Below are positions 32,205 through 44,117 of a stretch of 64,000 nucleotides of DNA, piece by piece. Under the pieces are notes generated by a model. It ran no database searches, was not told where the DNA came from, and was given only the letters and a program-made list of their open reading frames with translations. The position numbers and the translations under genes are program-made. Each line of letters begins with the position of its first letter. The stretch's first letter is position 1. The stretch is from positions 248,001 to 312,000 of the forward strand of contig RSEE01000012.1 of the NCBI GenBank assembly GCA_003971905.1, read 5' to 3'. The DNA is from Moniliella sp. 'wahieum'. Its lineage: Eukaryota; Basidiomycota; Moniliellomycetes; Moniliellales; Moniliellaceae.

Positions 32205-34640
32205 ATGGTCCTCGACATCCTTGCCACTGTTCCGTTTGATGTGGCCCTCAAATTCTCAATTGCGGTGTTCTGGACGTGCCCAGTGTGGTGGGGCTCGCGC
32301 TGGTTTGCAAGCATTGGCGGAATGTTGTTCACCATGAGACTGTCTGGAACTTGTGGGCGTGGCGAACAGGACTGTTCCCCCCCGACGTCTCCCCCGCTTC
32401 TATTGATCCCCGTGACAACCTTCTTGCGATCTGTGCCGAGCACACTTTGGGATCGAGCAAGGTGCGTTTTCAAGTTGCGATTTTGGGAACATCGTGGCGT
32501 CGTTTGGTTCAAGCCGTCCATGCAGTTTCTGCCAAGCAGGGATACGACCTCAACCTTGGATGGAGGGCGATGCCGCGCGGGACAGTGAGTCAAGTGCTCG
32601 CGCCCCTTGATTTGCAGCAGGTTGAGTTGGAACCAGAGGCACACCCGAGTCTCGTCCGGCGCCCCGAAGTGTTATTTGGCCCGCATCAAGACATGCCATT
32701 CCCTGTACTGAACGCTCCCTTCGTCGTCTTTCCCGACAATGTGGGCCTGTTCTGCGTCGAATGGGAGGAGGGGTTAGTTCAAAGAGGGTCGGCTTCAGTT
32801 ACGGTGGATCTCGCCACTGGCGAACTTCTGTTTTCCACTTCGCCAGAAGAGAAAGAGTTTTGGAATTTTGCTCATGACCCTTTACGTCCCGACATTGTCC
32901 TTGTTCATGAAGTAACGACTAGTGGAGCAAACCTCTCGACGGAGCTTCAGGTGCTGCAGGCTGGCTGGCTCAACTCGCCTCCATCCTCTCCTCGAGGCAG
33001 TCTGCAACGCATTGGGGCTCAGTGTGAAAGGTACATTCATTGATGGTAATCGAAATGATTATGATCGTATCCGCTTGGCTCACCCTATGCTGCAGCTTTT
33101 ATCTGCACACAGCGCTTGCAGTATGGGATGTGACGTCGTGTATGTTGATCTCCCCTTCTGATTGTGTACGTCAGTATATTTACCGGTATGTGACTGCCAC
33201 AGGCACTATTCAAAAGGCGATTGACCTTCAACCATTCTTTGACGGCTGGGCGGGGTTTCGTTGCATGAACTTGGTGCATTTCAGTGCGTATCTACCTCAC
33301 AAGGCGACATGCTTTTGGTCTGTGGCCTATACTTGGAGCATGTGACTGACCTGCTCATACGCCTGCAGCGATGGAAACGACTTTATCCTCGATCCCACCA
33401 CCCACAGCATCTACTTTCTCGTGTTGTGTGGACGCAGTGTACATTCAGCGCATCCCTCTTGACTTGGACGGTCCCGACGTAGAACTGCAACACTGGGAGG
33501 CGGTCGTGTTAGGTTCATCCCTAGCACAGGAATCAGCCGGATCGCGTCTTGCCGATCTCGGGAGTTCTTTTCTTACGAATGTTTCCGCGTCACTCACCCC
33601 TCCCAAACGGCATCCGACTGTGGCGTAGTCAAGAAGGGGCCTCCGATTGACGTTGCGTATATCCGGTTGGGTCTCTGCTATTAGTTCTGAGTGATCCAGT
33701 TGGCTGATTTGACAAGTGGATACAGCGACGCAGGTGCCGTCCTTTGTTCTGCTTTGAGGTCATTCAGCTGGACACGTCCACTGGTATGCTGGTCATCTTA
33801 TTGGAAGAGCAATTACTGCTCGTTCCCATGCGATGGCTACTGGATCGCACAGAATATGATGGCAAGGTCCTCAGTATGACTTGCCTGCGCCTCGAGAACC
33901 GATTCTACTGGACCTCGACGGGTTTCCGGGTCGGTGGGATGTGCCCCAAAGGGATTCCTGGCAACCCAGACGTGGCCAGATTTCGGTTCATGGTGGAAAA
34001 GTGCTCTTTGGCCCCAATACGTTGATCGATTATGCCTGCCCACGCGCCACAGATATCTTGGTTGACTTTCTGAATGTCGGTAACGAATGGGGCAACGAGT
34101 TGCCAAACGCATCATCAGAGTGCCTTGTGCGCCACCTAACCCACCAGCACAGTATTGTGCGCACATTGGCACACAGTTCCTATTCTTTCGAATGCGTCCA
34201 ATTTGTTGGCTCAACCGCCTTCGTGACCTGCACTGCTAACCAGCTATTCCACGACGAACGGGACAATATTGACGAAGGCTCGACTCACCCGAACTGGCAC
34301 ATCACTCCTCCAGCAAGGAACAAGTATGCTGAAACGCTGCCTTCTCCTCACCCCATTTCCTCCGCCGTGCGGGGAACTACCTATCTCCTTCGCATCGACT
34401 TTGATGCGTCGTATCGCCTGGCTCGCGCAACCGCCCCTACCACCGCCTCTATTCTTGGCGTCTGGGGCAGCACGAAGACCTGTATTCTTCAGTGTGTTCC
34501 TGATGTTGGATTGGCATGCTGTCGACGTGACGCTGATGAGACGCCGAGAGATTGGGCACTTTTATACGGGGCACGATGTTTTGTACTGCCGTTACTTCTC
34601 CCACCATATAGATTCGCGTGCAGAACGGGATGGTGACTAG
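32205..34640 (+). CDS. F-box domain protein
   Basis: The start at 32205 gives MVLDILATVPFDVAL and, after a one-base change near 32265, LDVPSVVGLALVCKHWRNVV and HHETVWNLWAWRTGLFP. This is an F-box, which recruits targets to SCF ubiquitin ligases through Skp1. The remaining 650 or so residues have no domain I recognise. They have a beta-rich, propeller-like look: VLFGPHQDMPFPVLNAPFVV, SASVTVDLATGELLFSTSP, FEVIQLDTSTGMLVILLEEQ, VLFGPNTLIDYACPRATDI. Likely introns are 33031-33095 and 33284-33369, each with GT-AG ends. Several frame changes (about 33430, 33620, 33890, 34480) are needed. The end is either 34636 or 34640, with the frame ending DVLYCRYFSHHIDSRAERDG preferred. The F-box itself is convincing, the gene end less so. 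Confidence 0.7.
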
Positions 34641-35608
34641 CGTGACCACATTGAGCATGTACGCCCACTGCAGCGCGAGTAGGTGTTTTGTTGGAGGGAA
34701 AACTGCTCCGTCGAAGGAACGTTGCGCGAGCGCGGACCGCGGTTGCTGAGATCTAGACTCTCGTGCTCGGCGCGCCGCAGCGTCAGCTTGCTGACTAGTG
34801 GCTAGGCGGAAGAGTGCTGTGGCGCACACTGGAGATGCCTGTTCTGGCCTCTGGTTGCATGCTGATCGACGCGGAAGACGCCACAAACGGAAAGGGCAGG
34901 AAGAGGGGAGGAGGCCAGCCGGGGCATGGCCTGGTTTGGCTTGGCGCACTCCGCAGAGCTGGGGCGTACTCAGACTGAGTATTGAGTAGCAGCCACTGCA
35001 GTGACTAAACCACAGCCAGTGGATAGCGGATAGTGACCGGATAGTGACCGGTGGCCGGTGACCAGCGACCAGTGGCCGGCGCTCCGCCTTGCACCGTGGT
35101 GGTCAGGTGCGATGACGATGACCACCGGCTGACCAAAGCACACGGGGCAGCGTGACGTCAGTGACCGTGGGGCAACACAGCCCCCCGCCGTTCAGCTGAG
35201 TCGCACTATGCACTGGCGCCGTGCGGCCGACCGGCGGGAAACGTTGGACTTGGTGTTGCACGCATGCAGCATCGCCCGCAGGGGGGCAGTGGTTCGCAGC
35301 GCTCGCTCTGCATCATTTGTAAGCGCGCGGTAGGGTTGGTGCCTTTCGCCTGGGGGGCAGTGTGGGATGTCGCCGGGCGAGTGTGGCGCAGTGCCACTTT
35401 CCCCGCATCGACGAGGTGCCGGTTGGTGCCGGTGCGGGCTGCTGCGCTGCAGGCTGGGGGGGGCTGCGCCGGCAAGGCACTAGAGGCACTAGGCGCGCTG
35501 CTATTCCTTCCGCCCGTTTCCTTCCGAGGCCTCCTACCTAAATCCCTGACGCATCGCCCGCTCCACCTCTTCCTTTTTCTCCCCCACCATCCCCAGCGGG
35601 TCGACGCC
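34641..35608. promoter_or_regulatory. Upstream region of aconitase
   Basis: About 970 bases without a supported gene. It has TACTGAG-type words at 34966-34989, reiterated GGATAGTGACC at 35021-35051 with CCAGTGGCCGG variants to 35080, and a pyrimidine-rich leader just before the aconitase start. Confidence 0.5.
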
Positions 35609-38066
35609 ATGCTCGCTGCGCAGCTCCTCCGCACTTCTGCCCGCCGCGGCGCTGCCGCGGCCGGACTCGCATTCCTGCTGCCACCCGCGGGTACGCGTCC
35701 GCCACTGTTGCTGAGCAGGTGCCCGACGTGGACCCCGCCATGTTCAACGAGAAGGTGGAGATGTCCCCTCGAGGTTGGCAAGGGCCACTTTATCAACTAC
35801 AAGCGCATCTACGAACCTCCAGATCGTCAGGAGCGCCTCAACCGCCCGCTGACCATGTCGGAGAAGATCCTCTACGGCCACTTGGACGACCCCACCACCC
35901 AGACATTGACGTGGCGTTTCGTACCTCAAGCTGCGCCCGGACGTGCGTACCTTGCCTGTGTTCTCATCTGTATCGTTGGGCCAGTCGCTGACTATTCTTT
36001 TGCCTTGTAAGCGCGTCGCTTGCCAGGACGCTACGGCCCAGATGGCCCCTGGCAGTTCATGTCGGCTGGCCTTCCCAAGACCGCTGTTCCTACCATGTGC
36101 ACTGTGACCACTTGACCAGGCGCAGGTGGCGGTGAGGCCGACCTTGCTCGTGCCAGCAGATCAACAAGGAGGTGTACGACTTCCTTGCTACCTGCACGCC
36201 AAGTACGGCATTGGCTTCTGGAAGCCTGGTTCGGGTATCATTCACCAGATCATTCTCGAGAACTACGCTTTCCCCGGTGGTCTGATGATTGGTACCGACT
36301 CGCACACGCTAACGCTGGTGGTCTCAACATGATTGCTTGCGCGGTTGGTGGAGCGGACGCTGCTGGACGTGATGGCCAACCTGCCCTGGGAGCTCAAGTG
36401 CCCAAGGTGGTCGGTGTGGAGCTGAAGGGCAAGCTGTCGGGCTGGACTGCGCCCAAGGACGTGATCCTCAAGGTCGCGGGTGAGCTCACTGTCAAGGGTG
36501 GCACGGGCCCATCATTGAGTACAAGGGTACCGGTGTCTCGTCGCTCTCTGCTACGGGCATGGCTACCATCTGCAACATGGGTGCTGAGATTGGTGCGACC
36601 ACCTCGCTCTTCCCCTTCAACGAGCGCACTGAGGCCTACCTCAAGGCGACCAAGCGTGGTGACATTGCCGCGTACGCTTCCAAGTTCCAGAAGTACCTCC
36701 TTCCCGACGCTGACGCTTCGTACGACAAGCACATCACCATTGACCTTGACAACCTCGAGCCCCACATCAACGGCCCCTTCACGCCTGACCTTGCTACGCC
36801 CATCTCCAAGTTTGCCGAGGCGGTCAAGAAGAACGACTGGCCCGAGGAGCTCAAGGTGGCTCTCATTGGCTCGTGCACCAACTCGTCGTACGAGGACATG
36901 AGCCGTGCTGCGTTCATTGCTGCCGAGGCGGAGTCCCACGGTCTCAAGACCGTTTCGGGCTACACGGTCACTCCCGGTTCGGAGCAGATCCGGGCTACGA
37001 TTGAGCGTGACGGCCAGATGGAGACGCTGGAGAAGGCTGGTGGTATCGTGCTTGCCAACGCGTGCGGCCCTTGCATTGGCCAATGGGACCGCAAGGATGT
37101 TGCTAAGGGCGAGAAGAACTCGATCATCACCTCGTACAACCGTAACTTTACCGGCCGTAACGATGCCAACCCTGCGACGCACGCGTTTGTTGCCTCGCCC
37201 GACATGGTGACTGCCATGGCCTTTGCTGGCCGCCTCACCTTCAACCCCCTGACCGACTCGATCAAGGGCGCCGACGGCAAGGAGTTCAAGTTCTCTGAGC
37301 CGCAGGGCATTGAGCTCCCGGCCAAGGGCTACGACCCTGGTGAGAACACGTACCAGGCGCCTCCTGCTGACGGTGCCTCGATCGACGTGGCGATCAGCCC
37401 CGAGTCGGACCGTCTGCAGAAGCTTGCGCCATTTGCCAAGTGGGACGGAAGAACCCTACGGGTCTGCCCATTCTGATCAAGGCCAAGGGCAAGTGCACCA
37501 CTGACCACATCTCGGCTGGTGGGCCCTGGCTCAAGTACCGTGGCCACTTGCAGAACATCTCGAACAACTGTCTGATTGGCGCGATCAACGAGGCCAACGG
37601 TAAGGCCAACGAGGTGCAGAACAAGTTCACTGGCGAGTGGGGCGCTGTGCCGGCGACGGCCATCTACTACCGCGATCACGGCAAGCCGTGGGTTGTGATT
37701 GGGATGAGAACTATGGTGAGGGCTCGTCGCGTGAGCACGCTGCTTTGGAGCCCCGCTACCTCGGCGGCCGGGCGATCATCACCCGCTCCTTTGCCCGTAT
37801 CCACGAGACCAACCTCAAGAAGCAGGGCATGCTTGCGCTTACCTTTAAGAACCCCAAGGACTATGACAAGATCAAGCCACTGACCTGGTCGATCTCGAGG
37901 GTGTGACGGAGATGGCGCCTGGCTCGACCATTACCCTGGTTGCCCACCACGAGGACGGGTCGGAGGACAAGATTCCCCTCGCCCACACGTACACGAGGGC
38001 CAGATTGGCTGGTTCAAGGCTGGCTCGGCTTTGAACTTGATGGCGGCCCACGCTGCCAAGGCCTAA
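35609..38066 (+). CDS. ACO1: Aconitate hydratase, mitochondrial
   Basis: Isomerises citrate to isocitrate in the TCA cycle and needs a [4Fe-4S] cluster. The start at 35609 gives a presequence-like [20 protein letters not shown]. Intron 35943-36011 joins LKLRPD to [12 protein letters not shown]. Landmarks: [69 protein letters not shown] (the published-type motif, split by errors here), [15 protein letters not shown] with the first cluster Cys, [13 protein letters not shown] with the other two, [17 protein letters not shown] and [20 protein letters not shown]. It ends at 38064-38066 ([10 protein letters not shown]). At least eight single-base losses interrupt it, mostly in short repeats such as GG or CC. 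Converges on CRD1. Confidence 0.93.
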
Positions 38067-38350
38067 CGTGCACCGCGCAGTACCGCCTTGCCCGACCGGC
38101 TTCCTTCTCTGTGCTTGTCCCTAGTCTCTTATCTCCCAGATGATGCATGATGTACTCCATGAGGTGCAATGTGCAGGAGCCTACTATGAAAAAAAGCGTG
38201 CGAGCTTGCACTTCATTCCTTTAATTCCCCCTGCATTTTCTTTCTACTCGAATGACGTTGTAGACCTGAGGTATTTCGTAGCCTGAAGCCTCGCCTAGGG
38301 AGGGCTAGGTCACATGGAAAGGGAGTGGGAGCAACTGGGGGAGAGGCGAG
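38067..38350. other. Short intergenic, convergent 3' ends of ACO1 and CRD1
   Basis: A 284-base gap with 3' flanks only. Confidence 0.5.
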
Positions 38351-39465
38351 TCAGCGCGTGGGTTTTGCAGTGTCGGCGCCTGGTTTCGGTTTCTGGCCGG
38401 GGCCGAGGGAGGCGGCGGATTTGGAGGGCACCGAGGCGTAGAAGATTTCGGTGCCGAGCGTGTCAAGGTAGAAGCGACGGACGCGGTGGCTACCGGCTCA
38501 CCCCGGCTCCCGTGAGGTACTGCAGTCCGCTGAGGACCGTGGTGGCGGCCACGATCCACTGTAATGGGACAAACGCACTGTTGAGCCACCCACCAGGCTG
38601 GTCCAGGCCGGGTGGGCAGTGGCAAAGCCTGCGGCGGAAGCAACTTCGGTGGCCTGCGCCAGCGCAGCAACAGGGTGGCCAGGCCAACGAGGAGCAGTTG
38701 GAGGAAAGTGTGTACTTGCTCAGCTGGGTCGGTTTGGCCATGACGCTGGGCAGGCTCGGGTCAAAGTACCTTCCCACCGTCTTGGGCGGCGGAAGGGTAC
38801 GGTAGCGAATGACAAACGCCGATAGGATCAGGCCCAGGTCGCGGGCAAGAATGAGCGCGAGAAGCGGCAAGGGGCAGCAGCCCGCTCATGCCCAGACAAT
38901 GACCATCGTGGCCATCAACCCCTTGTCGGCTGCCGGGTCGGCAATGCTCCCAAACACGGTTAGCCGACCGTGGTCGCCGAGCTAGCCAGCCGTCCAGCAC
39001 ATCCGTCACGCCCGCCACGAAACAGCAGGCCGGCCGCCGGGAGCATGTGGCCATGGAGGATCATCCAGCCAATAACGGGTACCATGGCCAGCCGGGCGCC
39101 GTCAGGGCATTGGGGATGGTGAGAATGTCCTCGCTCAGAGCGGGGCCCGAGGGACCGTGCTTGGCTGCATGCAGGTGGCAACAGCCTGGGTGATGGGCTT
39201 CTTACGCTCCGGTGGAGGTGCAGCGGACGAGCGGCGGGGGGCGGACGTGGCCAGCGCGCAGGTGGGGCTTCTCAAGGCGTAGCAGGAGACGAGGGGCGCA
39301 CACTAGGGCGGGTGGGGCGCACCGGGCCAGGTGGGGCGTGGGAAGGTGTGGACGCGGCGCGGCGCGGGGGCGCGCGGGCCCAGGGGAACAGCCCATCCGA
39401 TGCGGAGGCCAAGGCCGGGGCGAGGGCGAGGGCGAGCGGGGCACGCTGGTGGGGGCCAGCGCCAT
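38351..39465 (-). CDS. CRD1: Cardiolipin synthase (CDP-alcohol phosphatidyltransferase)
   Basis: Joins CDP-diacylglycerol and phosphatidylglycerol to make cardiolipin in the mitochondrial inner membrane. An Arg/Pro/Ser-rich N-terminus (MALAPTSVPRSPSPSPRPWP at 39465; an in-frame ATG also exists at 39666) precedes LTIPNALTA and RLAMVPVIGWMILHGHMLPA. The CDP-alcohol transferase signature can be assembled across a frame change: VAGVTDVLDGWLARR followed by FGSIADPAADKGLMATM, i.e. D-x2-D-G-x2-A-R...G-x3-D-x3-D. Later parts are LALILARDLGLILSAFVIRY, PTQLSK and VAATTVLSGLQYLTGAG, then RVRRFYLDTLGTEIFYASVP to a stop at 38351-38353. Multiple single-base errors. The start is the least certain point. Confidence 0.82.
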
Positions 39466-40653
39466 GGCGAAGGGGGCAGGAGCGCTCCGGTGCTCGTGGG
39501 AGCGTGGGGCGGTGGGCGCGCGGGTGCGGATGCGATGCGGAGGGGATGGAGTGGACGGCTGCTGGACGGGCATCGCGCGCAGGCGTCCGCTTTGCCCAAC
39601 CCGCCCGCCTCCATCGCTTCCGTTGGGCCGCCGGGCGCTGCAGAAGAAATGCGGAGGCGGCGGCATGTGAAATGTTCAATGCCCCAGCTCTGCCCTTCTG
39701 CGTAGCAGGCTTGGCCTGGCCTGGAAGAGAGAGTGAGCCCTTGAAGGAGGCCGTGAGTGCCCCCCTCCCCCACCTACCAGACCATGCACTTGGTCTCCCC
39801 TATCCACAATGCCGCCTATAGCTTGCCACTCTAAAGAAAGGTGCTCAAGACGAACGCGTGCCCTCCGCTCAGGTGGGTGCTCAGTCGTTCAGCGTTCAAG
39901 CGTTCAAGTTCAACGTTGTTCATAACCCTGATCGTCCTGAACCTCTGTCTGGCACAAACGAACCTCGAACGAACGTGTGGAACGTACCATATGTCACAGC
40001 GGACGTTCGACTTTCGTAGCGGCGGCGGTGTAGCTGGCACAGACTGTGTGGGCGGAAGGCCAATCTGTGGGTGATGGCAGTGCTTTAACCCAAGTTCGTG
40101 TGGATCGTCTGCCCCACTCCCTTCCACTGCCGCAATGGATCAAGCTGCGTAGCTGGCCTGATGTTGTGAGGTTCGTGGATGCTCGGTGCATGCGGATCCA
40201 GCTGGTGCGCCACCAACACCATCCCCCTGCTGGGTTGATGGGGGGCTCAGGCCCTGAGGCGCTCCGGCTCAGCTGAGCAAGCTGCATCCAAGTGCAAGAA
40301 GGAGCAGTGGTGGGGCGGGCGCCGAGTTTGATTCTGCGGCCAGAAACGCGTCCAAGTCGCCTGTTACGTCCAGGCCAAAAGTTCTACTGCGGCCGGCACT
40401 GGCGCAGTGCCAGCCGAGTTTGATCGCTGCCCGCGCTGCCGGGCGCCAGTCTTGTGTCCGTGCACTGGGGGCGCACAACCCGCGCGCCGCACCGCACTGC
40501 ACCAGTGTCGCCCTGTCGTGCTTAACTGCGCCCACGTCTTCTAGCTTCGGTCTTTCGGCCCACATTTCTCCGCGCACTGGCCGCGTATATAACAGCACGC
40601 CAAGCTTCCCACTCCGCCTCCTCTTTTCACCATCCTCTTTCCCTCCATTCGCC
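39466..40653. promoter_or_regulatory. Divergent region between CRD1 and enolase
   Basis: About 1.2 kb. Its left 200 bases may belong to CRD1 if translation starts at 39666. GTTCAAG/GTTGAAC-type words are reiterated at 39887-39921. The enolase core promoter occupies the right end, with a TATA box and a pyrimidine-rich leader. Confidence 0.55.
40586..40592 (+). promoter_or_regulatory. Probable TATA box of enolase
   Basis: TATATAA lies 62 bases upstream of the enolase ATG and is followed by a C/T-rich stretch up to the ATG, the usual arrangement of highly expressed fungal glycolytic genes. Confidence 0.6.
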
Positions 40654-42078
40654 ATGTCCATCTCCAGCATCTTCGCTCGCCAGATTGTACGTTGCCCCTC
40701 CCTCCCTACTCACCGTGCTCCTTCCTTTGTCTTGCGGGATCGGTCAGACTGACCTGGCTTTTCCTGCTTTCAGTTCGACTCGCGTGGCAACCCCACCGTC
40801 GAGGTTGACCTCACCACCGAGAAGGGTCTCTTCCGCGCTGCCGTTCCCTCGGGTGCCTCGACCGGTATCCACGAGGCCGTGGAGCTCCGCGACGGCGGCA
40901 AGGCCTACATGGGCAAGGGCGTCACCAAGGCTGTTGCCAACGTGAACGACATCATTGCCCCCGCCCTCATCAAGGCCAAGATTCCCGTCACTGACCAGAA
41001 GGCCATTGACGCTTTCCTCAACCAGCTTGACGGTACCCCCAACAAGGGCAAGCTCGGTGCCAACGCCATCCTTGGTGTCTCGACGGCCGCCTCCAAGGCT
41101 GGTGCCGCCCACGCGGACCTTCCTCTGTACAAGTACTACGCCAAGCTGGCTGGTATTGCCCCCCCTTACGTCCTGCCTAGCATTGCTTGCAACGTCATCA
41201 ACGGCGGTGAGCACGCTGGCAACCGTCTGGCCTTCCAGGAGTTCATGATTGTCCCTACGGGCGCCAAGACCTTCACTGAGGCCATGCAGGTCGCTACTGA
41301 GGTGTACCACAACCTCAAGTCGGTCATCAAGGCCAAGTACGGCATTGACGCTACCAACGTCGGTGACGAGGGTGGCTTTGCTCCCAACGTTGAGGGTGCC
41401 GAGGAGTCTCTGGAGCTGCTCACTGCCGCCATTGAGAAGGCTGGCTACACGGGCAAGGTCCACATCTCGCTCGACGTTGCCTCGTCCGAGTTCTACAAGA
41501 ACGGCAAGTACGACCTTGACTTCAAGAACCCCAACTCGGACCCGAGCAAGTGGCTCACGGGCAAGGAGCTGGCCGATGTGTACCTTGGCTACATCAAGAA
41601 GTACCCCATTGCCTCGATTGAGGACCCCTTCGAGCAGGACGACTGGGAGGCGTGGAGCTACTTCCGTGCCAACGCTGTGTGTGACCGTCATTGGTGACGA
41701 CCTGACGGTCACCAACGTGCTCCGGATTAAGGACGCCATTGCCAAGAAGTCGTGCAACGGTCTTCTGCTCAAGATCAACCAGATCGGCACTATCACCGAG
41801 TCGATTGAGGCTGCCAAGCTCGCCCAGTCGGACGGCTGGGCCGTCATGGTGTCCCACCGCTCGGGCGAGACGGAGGACACGTCGATTGCCGACCTTGTTG
41901 TCGGTCTCGGCGCGGGCCTGATCAAGTCGGGTGCTCCTGCCCGCTCGGAGCGTGTGGCCAAGTAAACCAGCTCCTCCGCATTGAGCACCTCGAGCCCACC
42001 TCGACCTACGCTGGCATTGACTCGTTCACCCGCAACAACCAGCCCCCCAAGGTGCTCACCAACCAGCACAAGGCCTAA
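40654..42078 (+). CDS. ENO1: Enolase (2-phosphoglycerate hydratase)
   Basis: Cytosolic glycolytic enzyme converting 2-phosphoglycerate to phosphoenolpyruvate. Exon 1 encodes [11 protein letters not shown]. Intron 40687-40773 is followed by [20 protein letters not shown] and [18 protein letters not shown] with the conserved substrate-loop Ser. Further landmarks are [27 protein letters not shown]-like sequence [24 protein letters not shown] (metal Asp), [17 protein letters not shown] (metal Glu), [16 protein letters not shown] (metal Asp), [20 protein letters not shown] and [20 protein letters not shown]. Two small deletions break the frame near 41680 and 41964; the C-terminus [11 protein letters not shown]...VLTNQHKA then reads to the stop at 42076-42078. 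Full length about 440 residues, as expected. Confidence 0.96.
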
Positions 42079-42858
42079 GCGTGGTGTTGCCCTTACCCTT
42101 ACAACGTAAAACGTACGAAGGTCTCGCTACGCCTCTCATGAGTTCATGACGATCCTGTTTGTACCCCAAAATCCATTTCTCTTTGTCGCTGTATCTTGCA
42201 CAGCAACCGGCACACCACCAAGACGTATAGTGCAAGGGAAAACTTACGGTTACAGCTGCCCACATCCAACTAGACACAGAGACAGAGTACTACTGGCACG
42301 CAACTGCGGCCCCCCGCCATGTCGTGCCCAGCTCGCCTTCCCTCTTCCGTCCCTGGCCGGAACAGTAGTTGAACACGTTTTGGAATCCTGTTTGCGCCTT
42401 TTGTTCATGAGAGTACTTGTCTGACAACCTGTACAGTGCCAACACTGTCCTTCTTTGCTAACGTCGAGTTGGACGGATCTTAGCTGAGCGCTGAAGCTTG
42501 AAGTTTTGGCGCTAGCTACTGGGAATGATTAATGAGGCCTGAGGCCTGAGGCTCAGGCCTGAGGAAAGCTTGTACAAGTCGTAGCAGACCTCTGTAGGAC
42601 TAGGAGATCCCTCTTTGATCCGTGATGCATGCAAGTACTGAGTAGAAAAGGCTCAAAAAGTCGCCCGCTGCTCTCCAGACACTGACTGGGACCGTCCTCT
42701 ACAGAGGGGATGTGTCAGGGGCGGTGTCTTGGTGAGCTCCGAGACAGAGCTTGACCGAGCTCGTCTCCGAGGTTTTGCGGCGATACCCGGTCCACGGTCC
42801 ACGTTGCACGTTCCACGTTGCACCTTATTTGGAAGCCGCTGGAGCCACTGGAGTCCCT

Positions 42859-42891
42859 GTGACTAGTGACTAGTGACTAGTCACTAGTCAC
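42859..42891. repeat. GTGACTA heptamer array ending in a 26-bp perfect palindrome
   Basis: Three head-to-tail GTGACTA units are followed by the inverted counterpart, so that 42866-42891 equals its own reverse complement. Confidence 0.9.
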
Positions 42892-44066
42892 GCCCGGTAT
42901 GTCCGGCGTAACGCGTAAACGTTAAACGTTAAACGTTAAATGGCAAGAGAGACGCCCGCTCCTTCGCAGCAGACCAATGCCACAAGCGCATCGCAATGGG
43001 TGTGCAGGTACGGAGCATACGCCAGGTGATACTGATGCCAGCGGAACGTGGGAACTTTGGGCCGGTGCGGCGAGCCATGCTTCATGCAAAGTTTGAAGCT
43101 GGTTGCTTTTGAAGCTTGAAGAGCTTGAAGCTTGCCTCTGCTCTGCAAACGGACTCGTCCCGGTGGCATTATGCACGCCAAGCTCCCACGCCCGAAACGT
43201 CTATCCGCCGCGGGTGCGCTGTCCCGTGCTGTCTCTCTCATCGATCATTCTCGCACCCCTCTCTCCTGGATCTGCTGTGATCGATGTGATCGATATTCAA
43301 TGATCACATGTCACATGTCACATCCAGCGAGCTAACCATAGCCAGGACGCGCTCCAATCAGCTGCAGAGTCATCCGGTGTGTTTGCCGAACATCCATTGC
43401 GTCTGCCCGGCCCGATTCATGGCGGGAGACGAGGGAGGAAGACAAAAGCACTCGTCTTGGCTCGGGCATGCTGGTTGGGAGCCACAATGTTCGGGATGTC
43501 GGAGGCAGGATGCATGATGCATGATGCATGATGCGAGTTCGAACCTACCCAACACGCCCAACATCAGCAGTATCACGCGTCCTGCATAGGTCACCAGTCA
43601 CCTATGTATGATGCATGACATGCACGAGCCACTACAAGTGGCGCACGTGGTGCTGTGGTTTCTTCAGAGCATTCTGGTGGGACAAGGGTTACCGGGGTTA
43701 CCGGTTAAGCTTAAGGCCAAGGAAGCTTCATCGATCGATGAATGGGCAGCACGGCCAAGCCAATTCGATCGAGCAACCGCGGTTAAGCGTAACGCGTAAG
43801 CGCCAAGCGTGCGTAAAGCTTAAAGGTAAGCCGCCAGCCAGCTCCTTGGTTTTGGCTTGGCCTCGGAGTTGGATGGAGATACACTAGGATGGAATGAATC
43901 TTAGATGGGTCAGTGGCCGGGACACGAGTACGCGGGCGAGGCGTGACGCGTGAGGGAAGGGAGCCAGTTCAGTCGGATGAGCTGGATGGGCGGGTTGGGG
44001 GCGCGTGGCAACAGAGAGTGGGCAGCTGCTGGACCAAAGGAAGTCCGAGGCAAGCTCAGGCCATGG

Positions 44067-44117
44067 GATCAATATCAATCTCAATCTCAATCTCAATCTC
44101 AATATCAATATCAATCC
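44067..44117. repeat. AATCTC / AATATC hexanucleotide microsatellite
   Basis: About eight consecutive hexamers alternating between AATCTC and AATATC. Confidence 0.9.

Noticed and set aside
36394-37182. 262-codon ORF antisense to aconitase
   Set aside because: A shadow of the aconitase exon; its Leu/Val-rich content follows from the complementary codons.
35609-38066. Aconitase as a pseudogene
   Set aside because: All active-site and cluster residues are conserved and the breaks are single-base losses in short runs, as in every neighbouring essential gene.
40744-42069. 441-codon ORF antisense to enolase
   Set aside because: It mirrors enolase codon structure on the opposite strand in GC-rich DNA and has no domain of its own.
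43525-43615. Possible tRNA (GTTCGAACC box)
   Set aside because: The flanking bases do not form a T stem, D arm or acceptor stem.
42859-44117. CRISPR-like array or phage attachment region
   Set aside because: Repeats are 6-8 bp words without regular spacers, and the genome is eukaryotic.
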